A stretch of DNA of 64,000 nucleotides. Source: Boseongicola sp. H5. Lineage in GTDB: Bacteria > Pseudomonadota > Alphaproteobacteria > Rhodobacterales > Rhodobacteraceae. The notes below the pieces were generated by a model. That model saw only the letters and a program-made list of their open reading frames with translations. It had not been told where the DNA came from and searched no databases. Positions 6,451 to 13,687 of this stretch are shown in pieces. The stretch spans positions 1-64,000 of the forward strand of contig JACNMN010000011.1 of assembly GCA_020622165.1 (NCBI GenBank), given 5' to 3'. The translations under genes were made by a program, and so were the position numbers. Position 1 is the first letter of the stretch; every line of letters starts with the position of its first letter.

Positions 6451-7678
6451 CGCCGCCACCCGCCGCCGCATCCGGGCCGAATCCTCGACCCACGATCCCG
6501 ATGTTGTGGGATTCATCCTGGACGCGCCGATCCAGGGGCGCCCGTCCGTCCGGTTCGAGGCCGCAGGTGATGCCCCGCTGGCGCGCGCGCTTTTCGCGCT
6601 GGATGGTGTTGTCCGAGTCGAAGTGGGCGGTGCAACGATTTGGGTTAAAAAGAATGCCGAAGCGGACTGGGCAACGCTGAAACCCGCGATCGCCGATGCG
6701 ATCCGAAAGCTGCTCGACGAAACCGACGCACCGCTCGGGCAGGATGGGCGGGATGAGACCACGCCCGACCAGGCTCTGCTCGAGGCGGTTGAGACTCTGC
6801 TGAACCAGCAGGTCAATCCGGCCGTGGCCGCCCATGGCGGGCATATCTCGGTAGACAAGGTCGAGGGCAGCGCCGTCTATCTGCGCATGTCCGGCGGCTG
6901 CCAGGGCTGCGCGGCCTCTGCGGCCACACTTCGCGAAGGGGTGGAACGCATGCTGCGCGCCGCCCTGCCTCAAATCGGCAAGATCGTCGATGTCACCGAT
7001 CATGCGGCGGGGGACAATCCGTTCTACGCGCGCGACGATGGACCATCGCCTATCCTGAACCGAACCGTTCCCGAAGGCGTCATCGGATGGGAGGACGGGC
7101 AGATCATCGTCGATCCGGATTACCTGGCACCAAAGCTCGGCATCACGCCAGAAGCGCTACGCGCGGGTTTGCAGAGGGGCGATGTCGTCGGCGTGACCGA
7201 GACCGGCGAAGGAAAGGACAGCGGCAAGACCCGGATCGTCCTGCGCACGACGACCCGCGCCTGGGCCGCGGAAATCGACGCAAGCGGCGCGGCCCGCGAG
7301 ATCCCGCCGCCGCGTGTAATCGAGGCAGCCGCGGGCAGGGAGAAAGAGCTTGCCAACCGCGTCCGCGCCCATCTGCAAGGTCTCACCGAAGACGAGGTGC
7401 CGATCACCTACGGCGCATTGGCGCGCGCGCTCGGTCTGTGGACCCCGGGCTCGATCGCCAAGGTCACCAGGGCCCTGGAAGCCACAATGCGGGAGGACGC
7501 CGCAGCAGACCGTGCCTTTATCGCCGCCCGCGCCGTCAATCGCGGACGCGACAAGCGTCCCGGCAAAGGCTATTTCGATCTCGCCCGCGCCCTGTCCCGC
7601 GGACCGCGGGCCGGCGAAAGCGAGGCGGATTCTCACGCACTGGAGCTCCGTCGCCTGAAAGAGACGATGGCCAAATAA
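6443..7678 (+). CDS. Multidomain Nfu/NifU-type Fe-S scaffold fused to a DUF6522-like and a winged-helix-like C-terminal domain
   Basis: This 411-residue protein starts at ATG 6443, overlapping mrp by 8 bases. Residues 1-92 resemble the Nfu N-terminal domain. Residues about 108-190 are a NifU C-terminal domain with GGCQGCAAS (C153, C156), the cluster ligands of Nfu carriers. Residues about 218-280 look like the short DUF6522 domain (DGQIIVDPDYLAPKLGI). Residues about 300-390 hold an ITYGALARALGL...VTRALEATM segment reminiscent of the alkyltransferase-like winged-helix fold, without a PCHR active site. Ordinary Nfu proteins are about 185 residues. The first two domains are secure; the last two are tentative. 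Confidence 0.78.
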   Translation: MSDAATRRRIRAESSTHDPDVVGFILDAPIQGRPSVRFEAAGDAPLARALFALDGVVRVEVGGATIWVKKNAEADWATLKPAIADAIRKLLDETDAPLGQDGRDETTPDQALLEAVETLLNQQVNPAVAAHGGHISVDKVEGSAVYLRMSGGCQGCAASAATLREGVERMLRAALPQIGKIVDVTDHAAGDNPFYARDDGPSPILNRTVPEGVIGWEDGQIIVDPDYLAPKLGITPEALRAGLQRGDVVGVTETGEGKDSGKTRIVLRTTTRAWAAEIDASGAAREIPPPRVIEAAAGREKELANRVRAHLQGLTEDEVPITYGALARALGLWTPGSIAKVTRALEATMREDAAADRAFIAARAVNRGRDKRPGKGYFDLARALSRGPRAGESEADSHALELRRLKETMAK

Positions 7679-8154
7679 ACAACTTCTGGCGTAATCCCTC
7701 GGATTTCGAGCATCTAACCACAGCAGATGTTTCGCATTGCGAATGCTTCGAGGCTGACAGCCGTCCGTGGCATCAGACCGAGCAAAGACGGCAAAGTCCC
7801 GCAGACTGTGAGTTCGCCGATCCTCAAAAATTGCGGGCGCAGCGAATGACAGGAACGATGGGCCGCACCGCAGCATCCATGACCATTGGTGGAGGTCGGC
7901 CTTGAGCCGATTCTGTTCTCTAATCTGTCAATGCACGTTTTCTGAACTTCTATCGTCTTGGGCCTGAGGTTGCCTTTGTTCTCTTCGAACTCGTTGGTTC
8001 ATGATGGGGTTGGCTGGGTGTGTGTCGGCAAGGTGGAAACCGCAATCGGCCGGTTTAGGCTGTTGCTACAGAATCGTCGCCGTGTCTCACGCCCTCCCTC
8101 GGACATCCCGGATGGGAGCTCTGACTTAGGTATCCTCGTCTTTTTGCGGCGTAG
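7679..8154. other. Non-coding region between the nfu fusion and an IS110 transposase
   Basis: No intact gene is seen in these 476 bases. The part from roughly 7925 to 8154 lies downstream of the minus-strand IS110-family transposase and may be the element's right non-coding end. It includes a small hairpin TCCC-GGAT-GGGA near 8108-8119. The part from 7679 to 7900 could not be assigned. No terminator with a T-run follows the nfu fusion. The element boundary was not resolved by inspection. Confidence 0.4.
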
Positions 8155-9168
8155 TTATGCCGCCTGGAATTCAGTTTCGTCGCGCATCATCGCGTGCATG
8201 ATGATGGCGAGACGTCTTGCCAGTGCTACTCTGGCTTTCCTCATTGTAGACCGTGCACCGATTGCCTTGGCCCAGTCTTTGAGATCAAGTGGCGCTGCAC
8301 ATCTTGTCAGTAGCACGTTGGCAGCTTCATAGAGCAGCGTGCGAACCCTGACATCCCCACGTTTTGAGATGCTGCCCGTGTAGTCGATCTCTCCGGATTG
8401 GTATCGTCGCGGCACCAGCCCAAGATATGCGCCGACATCGCGCGATCGTTTGAAGCGTGATGGATCATCGATTGCCGCCGCAAACGCCAGGGATGTAATC
8501 GGGCCGACGCCAGGAACCGTCATCAGACGCGAACATACCTTTGACGCCCGTGCCATCCTTTTCATATCGGCATCGATTGCAGCAATTGCGCTGAGCATGG
8601 CTTCGCGCGCCGCAAACAGGCCGGACAAAGCGGCATGCAGACCTGGTACGCCATCACTGACCTTCAAAGCCGCGTCTTTGAACGCTGGCGACAAAGCCCG
8701 AGGCAACCGTACCCCGAACACAACCACCAAACCTCGGATCTGATTGTCGATGGTCACGCGCTGCCCAACCAGCTTCTTGCGTGCCGCGATCAACGACCGA
8801 ATGGCATGGGCGGACAGGGATTTGACATGTGTTGGTTTATAGAACCCCGTACGTGCAAGATGCGCCAAACCGCGGGCGTCGTTTCGGTCTGTTTTATGCC
8901 CGGCAAGCGACTTCAGCGCTTGATATGCCTGTCTACTTTCAATGCACACAACCCGGACCCCGTGCTCGACAAGTCCATGATAGAGCATCGGTGCCATTCG
9001 GCCCGTCTCGAAGACGACCTGTTCACATGGCGGGCCATCAGCGAGAAAGGCGGCAATCGGGGCCGGTGATGAGCGTGTTTTCCCTTCTCGTATCAGTGCG
9101 CCCTCACGATCAAGGACACAAATATGCGTCTCTTCCATTGAGACGCCCAAGCCAGCAAAATATTCCAT
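8155..9168 (-). CDS. IS110-family transposase (DEDD recombinase)
   Basis: This full-length 337-residue protein has an N-terminal RuvC-like DEDD domain (YFAGLGVSMEETHICVLD start; KTDRNDARGLAHLAR near residues 92-106) and the C-terminal Transposase_20 domain with PGVGPITSLAFAAAI near 221-235 and YLGLVPRRYQSGEI near 250-263, including the conserved serine region. This is the IS110 architecture. Such elements lack classical inverted repeats and use a bridge RNA from a non-coding end to select target and donor. Upstream only about 75 bases separate it from the IS1182-family element, so its left end may have been cut. Confidence 0.93.
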   Translation of the reverse strand: MEYFAGLGVSMEETHICVLDREGALIREGKTRSSPAPIAAFLADGPPCEQVVFETGRMAPMLYHGLVEHGVRVVCIESRQAYQALKSLAGHKTDRNDARGLAHLARTGFYKPTHVKSLSAHAIRSLIAARKKLVGQRVTIDNQIRGLVVVFGVRLPRALSPAFKDAALKVSDGVPGLHAALSGLFAAREAMLSAIAAIDADMKRMARASKVCSRLMTVPGVGPITSLAFAAAIDDPSRFKRSRDVGAYLGLVPRRYQSGEIDYTGSISKRGDVRVRTLLYEAANVLLTRCAAPLDLKDWAKAIGARSTMRKARVALARRLAIIMHAMMRDETEFQAA

Positions 9169-9242
9169 CTGTCAGTTCCTCTCTGAATGTTGCCCGACCA
9201 GTGTACCGGGCGATGAACAGAGACAGATCGCGATTACTCCAT

Positions 9243-10761
9243 GTGGAAAAACAACGTGTTGCGAGCGCAGAAAGTGACGCGCTGAACCGAGCGCAAACGC
9301 TTTCTGATCAAGCTTTGCGCGTTTGCTGCGGTGCGGGAAAGATCTTGGCGAGTTTGCGGAGGTTCTGGGCTGTGGCGGCGAGGAGGAATTCGTCGTTTGC
9401 GCCGCATGGCCCACGTAATCGGAGGCGTCCCAGGCCGAGACTGCGTTTGAGGTGGGCAAAGAGCATCTCGACCTTCTTCCGCAACTTCATAGAGATGTCG
9501 TACTGGCGGGTCTTGGCGATGTCGCGCGCGACCTGGCGGGCGTCTTCGTGTTCCTCGCGGGTGATCTTGCGTGCATCGGCGTTCGGGCAGCACTTGGCTT
9601 TGGACGGGCAAGCTTGGCAGACGTCTTTCAGGGCGCGATATCGAGCCGTGCCTTTGCCGGTGGGTCCCCGGTTCGGATCTGAGTAGTTGCGACGGAACTG
9701 CTTGAGGGCGTGACCTTCGGGACAGATGTATTGGTCGTTCTCGGCATCCCACTCAAAGTCAGCGCGAGACCATGTACCATCGGATCGACCTGCCTTGTCG
9801 AAGACCGGAATGTGCGGCGCGATCTTGCGGTCGACCAACCGACCCAGAAGCGGCCCGGTGCCGTAGGCGGTATCTGCGATCAGCCGCTCTGGATGCAGAT
9901 CGAACTTAGCCTTCACCCGGTTGAGCATGGTTTTGGTCGATCCAACTTCGGCCTGGCGGATTGAGCGGGTGGCTTCCACGTCGACAATGACGCCGTGATC
10001 CGTGTCGATCAGGTAATTGTCGGAATAGCTAAAGAACGCAGGGCCTTTGCGTGCTGCTGTCCATTGGCTGGCCGGATCGGAATGCGAGGTGAACTTGGGC
10101 TGCACCTCGCTCGCCGCACCAAATGCGGCCTCGTCCAGCGTGTCTAGATACTCGCGCACAGCACGGGGAGCATTGGCCGGATCGATGCCCGCAGCATTCC
10201 ATTCTTCCTTCGGAGTGGAGTTCTGTTTGTTGGCATCAGCTTCGATAAGGCTGGCATCAATCGCCATCCGCTGGCCGCTGACGAGGCCTTCGGCGATGCA
10301 CCGCGCCACCGTCGTCTCGAACAGATGGCGGAGCAGTTCGCTGTCGCGGAAACGCCCATGCCGGTTCTTCGAGAATGTGGAATGATCCGGCACGCGGTCG
10401 CTCAGATCGAGGCTGCAGAACCAGCGATAGACGAGGTTCAGATGGACCTCTTCACAGAGCCGCCGTTCGGATCGGATGCCGAAGCAATACCCAACCAGCA
10501 GCATCCGGATCAGCAGTTCAGGATCGACGGATGGCCGACCGGTATGGCTGTAGAACTCCGACAGATGTCCCCGGATGCTGCCCAGATCAACAAACCGATC
10601 AATCGAGCGCAGCAGGTGATCTTGGGGAACATGATCCTCCAGCGAGAACTCGTAAAACAACGCCGCCTGCGCTTCCTGCTTAGGTCCCATCATCGCCAAT
10701 CCTCCCTACAGAAAGAATTGAATCAGCTACTTAGGTCTCGATCAAGGAAGAGTTTTTCAAC
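9243..10761 (-). mobile_element. IS1182-family insertion sequence
   Basis: The element surrounds one transposase gene. Imperfect terminal repeats are visible: GTGGAAAAAC read inward from 9243 on the plus strand, and GTTGAAAAAC read inward from 10761 on the minus strand (9 of 10 identical). The outermost bases and any target duplication could not be fixed, so boundaries are within about 20 bases. The length of about 1.5 kb is normal for IS1182. It sits directly against the IS110-family element. Confidence 0.65.
9308..10699 (-). CDS. IS1182-family transposase (DDE)
   Basis: This is an intact 463-residue transposase. The N-terminal DUF772-type domain (EFSLEDHVPQDHLLRSIDRF start; LLIRMLLVGYCFGIRSERRL near 62-81) precedes a DDE nuclease core with AIDASLIEA, IADTAYG and a late VEMLFAHLKRSLGL glutamate motif. 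The cysteine-rich CPEGHALK...CQACPSKAKCCP insert is typical of the IS1182/IS5-like DUF4096 group. No frameshift or stop is seen, so it may be active. It and the IS110 gene are transcribed in the same direction, away from the tRNA. Confidence 0.93.
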   Translation of the reverse strand: MAMMGPKQEAQAALFYEFSLEDHVPQDHLLRSIDRFVDLGSIRGHLSEFYSHTGRPSVDPELLIRMLLVGYCFGIRSERRLCEEVHLNLVYRWFCSLDLSDRVPDHSTFSKNRHGRFRDSELLRHLFETTVARCIAEGLVSGQRMAIDASLIEADANKQNSTPKEEWNAAGIDPANAPRAVREYLDTLDEAAFGAASEVQPKFTSHSDPASQWTAARKGPAFFSYSDNYLIDTDHGVIVDVEATRSIRQAEVGSTKTMLNRVKAKFDLHPERLIADTAYGTGPLLGRLVDRKIAPHIPVFDKAGRSDGTWSRADFEWDAENDQYICPEGHALKQFRRNYSDPNRGPTGKGTARYRALKDVCQACPSKAKCCPNADARKITREEHEDARQVARDIAKTRQYDISMKLRKKVEMLFAHLKRSLGLGRLRLRGPCGANDEFLLAATAQNLRKLAKIFPAPQQTRKA

Positions 10762-10953
10762 GAAATACGCCCATGAGCGCCTATCATCGAGACCATTAAC
10801 CGATCACTATCGTAAGTGCGGACCAAAGTACTTATGGCTCAACCGACCTGTCGAAGAACGTAAAAACAGGCTTCGGCTGGGGGATGCATTGGGGGATATG
10901 CCTTCAGGAAATACACGTAAGTTACTGTAATATATGTATTTATACTTAAAAAA

Positions 10954-11029
10954 TGGTGCCCCCACACGGACTCGAACCGCGGACCCTCTGATTACAAATC
11001 AGATGCTCTACCAGCTGAGCTATAGGGGC
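10954..11029 (-). tRNA. tRNA-Thr (UGU anticodon)
   Basis: Read on the minus strand, 76 bases fold as a complete tRNA. The acceptor strands GCCCCTA and TGGGGGC pair, followed by an encoded ACCA end at 10954-10957. The D-arm is AGCTCAGCTGGTAGAGC, the anticodon stem TCTGA/TCAGA encloses TTTGTAA with TGT as anticodon, and the T-arm is GTCCGCGGTTCGAGTC-like. The 3' end points toward the IS cluster at lower coordinates, the usual geometry when an island integrates at a tRNA 3' end. Confidence 0.96.
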
Positions 11030-11114
11030 AAACCGTCTCTTAGTCTCTTCTTAGTCTCTTTTCCGAGAATATGCAGCGGATATAGCAACCAATATCGAGC
11101 GGATGCAACGCAGA

Positions 11115-11144
11115 AAAAGCCGCAACCGTGCAGTCGCGGCTTTT
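11115..11144 (-). terminator. Intrinsic-terminator-like hairpin
   Basis: A perfect 9-bp stem AAAAGCCGC / GCGGCTTTT encloses a 12-base loop. On the minus strand it is followed by TTTTTC, and on the plus strand it runs into TTTTCC, so it can work in either direction. No intact gene adjoins it on the right, so it may belong to a lost gene or insulate the tRNA gene from readthrough. Confidence 0.6.
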
Positions 11145-11720
11145 CCACTTCATTAAAGAACCACCCCATCGCCCGCGCCACTACCGGGGCGAGATCTGCG
11201 AACATGAGCTTGGCGAGGGCCACCGCCTTAAACAGAATGGTTCTGGAGACTCCGTGGCCCATATCGGGCCTGGCTGGGAGAGGGTCGGCGTCTGCATCGT
11301 GTGGAAGACCTGTTTCGGGTGACTGGGCTGGAGCCTGTGCCGGGAGCCAATCTTCGCGACATCGCAATCGTCTATTCGGGCCGATCCGGGATTGCCCCGG
11401 ACGTCGCACCATTGGTGGTCTTGCAAGCAGCCCTGCACAGCGACGGTCAGGACCTAGACGCGTTGATACGATCCTTCCCGGCTGAATGGTATCGGTGCCG
11501 ACGGGAGAGGCATTTCCAGTTCTGGTTCGATTTCAGCCTGACGCAGAAAGCGCGATCGGAACAGTGTTCGTGGCACCGCAAGGTGGAGTAATATGGTTCC
11601 TAGGGGCAGAATGAGGCGGTCGGAACACCTGAGAAAGCCGGTCCGAGGACGCGGGCGCATGTACCTGACGCACAGTATGTCCAGCCGGTTTGTCTGTGTA
11701 GAGTTACGGCATCTCTGGCC
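11145..11720. other. Eroded sequence without an intact gene
   Basis: There is no convincing complete gene. A plus-strand frame around 11310-11480 contains a stretch (RDIAIVYSGRSGIAPDVAPL) weakly reminiscent of the C-terminal part of a LysR-type effector domain, but it has no start, no DNA-binding domain and drifts into unrelated sequence. Together with the RHS remnant that follows, this suggests decayed genes at the tRNA side of the junction. The LysR resemblance is a weak inference. Confidence 0.35.
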
Positions 11721-11810
11721 GAACATCCCCAATTCCGGGTCGTAGTACCGCGCGTTGAGATATTGCAGCCCGGCATCGCTGTCATAGCGCTCGCCCGTTG
11801 CCCGGCAGGG
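11721..11810 (-). pseudogene. RHS/YD-repeat protein core remnant
   Basis: On the minus strand this stretch encodes GERYDSDAGLQYLNARYYDPELG, split here as GERYDSDAGLQYL and NARYYDPELG. That is the hallmark RHS repeat-associated core, the point just before the variable toxin tip in Rhs/wapA polymorphic toxins. The frame has no intact upstream repeats, and downstream it runs into sequence unlike the usual F.QPD....G.N.Y.Y continuation. Only about 30 codons survive, so the gene is broken. Confidence 0.8.
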
Positions 11811-12022
11811 GTTTGCCCGTCAAACCCCGAGGGGGGATGAATCCGAAACTCTCATCCGCCGCACCGCACACTGAGTTCGCCAGCCGCAAGGCGGGGTATT
11901 CCAAAAAGATATCGCAGTAACTTTTTTGCACCTGCCCTGCCCGCGCCGGATGCACTAGGCTTCCTGCGACAGGGGTGGGACACCGCCCCGGGGGGGAGAG
12001 CAGTCAGGGGGAGGACCTGCAT

Positions 12023-13687
12023 GTGAACATTCTGTTCATCATGTACGACCAGTTGCGTTTCGACTATCTGAGCTGCGCGGGCCATCCGCATCTGCACACG
12101 CCGAATTTCGATCGTGTCGCGGCGCGCGGCGTCCGGTTCACCAATGCCTATTGCCAGTCGCCCATTTGCGGCTCCTCCCGGATGAGTTTCTACACCGGGC
12201 GCTATGCCTCGTCCCACGGGGCGCAGTGGAACGGCTACCCGCTCCGCGTCGGCGAGATGACGATGGGCGACCATCTGCGCAAACTTGGCATGGCGTGCTG
12301 GCTGATCGGCAAGACCCATATGCGCGCAGACAAGGAGGGGATGGCACGGCTGGGGCTGGACCCGGACAGCATGATCGGCGCGCGCCAGTCGGAATGCGGG
12401 TTCGACGCCTGGACCCGTGACGACGGGCTTTGGGGACAGGGGCCCGACGGGTTCTATGACGAAAACCGCTCCCCCTATAACGAATATCTGAAATCCAAGG
12501 GCTATGCGGGCGAAAACCCATGGGCCGACTATGCGAATGCCGGGGTCGAGAATGGCGAGATCGCATCGGGCTGGATGTTCCGGAACGCCGACAAGCCGGC
12601 CAATATCCGCGAACAGGACAGCGAGACACCGTGGCTGACGCGGCAGGCGATCGGCTTCATCGATCAGGCCAGCGGGCCATGGTGCGCACATGTCAGCTAT
12701 ATCAAGCCGCATTGGCCCTACATCGTGCCGGCCCCCTACCACGACATGTTCGGGCCCAATCACGTACCCGCCCCGACACGGCACGACTGCGAGCTGGACG
12801 ACACGCACCCGGTTTTCAAGGCATTCCTGGAGGGCAAGATCTCCACCGCCTTCCAGCGCGACGATGTCCGCGCGAAAGTGATCCCCGCCTATATGGGTCT
12901 GATCAAGCAATGCGATGATCAGCTCGGCGTTCTGCTGGACCATCTGGAGGCCACCGGCCGGATGGCGGACACGATGATCGTGCTGACCTCGGATCACGGT
13001 GATTATCTGGGCGACCACTGGATGGGCGAAAAGGACCTGTTCCACGACCCGTCGGTGAAAATTCCGCTGATCGTCAGTGACCCGCGCGCCGGGGCAGATG
13101 CCACGCGCGGCACGACATGCGACGCACTGGTCGAGGCGATCGATCTGGCGGCCACATTCGTCGAGGCGGCGGGCGGCGAGGTGCCGCGGCACATCATCGA
13201 GGGCCGCTCGCTGATGCCGTGGCTCCGGGGCGAAACGCCGGACTGGCGGGAATATGTGATCAGCGAATACGACTACGCGGTGCGGCCCTTCGCGGCGGAT
13301 CTGGTCACATCCACGAAGGACGCGCGGTTGTTCATGGCCTTCGACGGCCGCTGGAAGATGATCCATGCCGAGGGCGGATTCCGGCCGATGCTGTTCGACC
13401 TGCAAACCGACCCCGAGGAGTTTCACGATCTGGCGAAGACCGGGGGCCACGAGGACCGGATCGCGCAGATGTACGGCCATCTGAGGGACTGGGGCCTGCG
13501 CATGTCGCAGCGCGTCACCCGATCGGATGCGGATCTGGAGGCGATGCGCGGCAAAAGCCTGCGCCGGGGTATCCTGCCCTTCCTGTTCGACGGATCGGAA
13601 GTGCCGCCCGAACTCACCGAGACCTATCGCGGCCCGGCCCGGCAGATCCATCTGCCGCCGGATGCGGACACCGGGTCTCATGACTGA
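12023..13687 (+). CDS. Sulfatase-family hydrolase (alkaline phosphatase superfamily)
   Basis: This 554-residue enzyme starts at GTG 12023, preceded by GGGGGAGG. The start NILFIMYDQLRFDYLSC carries the metal-binding Asp9 and the DQxR pattern of sulfatases and phosphonate monoester hydrolases. The nucleophile site reads C49-G-S-S-R53, close to C-x-P-S-R but with Ser replacing Pro. A second metal site, LTSDHGDYLGDH, lies near residue 320, and a sulfatase-type tail with LFDLQTDPEE near 455. There is no signal peptide, so it is probably cytoplasmic. It overlaps the TRAP permease gene by 8 bases, which suggests the transporter imports its sulfate or phosphonate ester substrate. Confidence 0.85.
   Translation: MNILFIMYDQLRFDYLSCAGHPHLHTPNFDRVAARGVRFTNAYCQSPICGSSRMSFYTGRYASSHGAQWNGYPLRVGEMTMGDHLRKLGMACWLIGKTHMRADKEGMARLGLDPDSMIGARQSECGFDAWTRDDGLWGQGPDGFYDENRSPYNEYLKSKGYAGENPWADYANAGVENGEIASGWMFRNADKPANIREQDSETPWLTRQAIGFIDQASGPWCAHVSYIKPHWPYIVPAPYHDMFGPNHVPAPTRHDCELDDTHPVFKAFLEGKISTAFQRDDVRAKVIPAYMGLIKQCDDQLGVLLDHLEATGRMADTMIVLTSDHGDYLGDHWMGEKDLFHDPSVKIPLIVSDPRAGADATRGTTCDALVEAIDLAATFVEAAGGEVPRHIIEGRSLMPWLRGETPDWREYVISEYDYAVRPFAADLVTSTKDARLFMAFDGRWKMIHAEGGFRPMLFDLQTDPEEFHDLAKTGGHEDRIAQMYGHLRDWGLRMSQRVTRSDADLEAMRGKSLRRGILPFLFDGSEVPPELTETYRGPARQIHLPPDADTGSHD

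Noticed and set aside
11020-11412. 130-codon minus-strand frame through the tRNA-Thr region
   Set aside because: It runs into the tRNA gene and has no homology signal.
11852-13681. 609-codon open frame antisense to the sulfatase
   Set aside because: The sulfatase has all family motifs on the plus strand; the antisense product resembles nothing.
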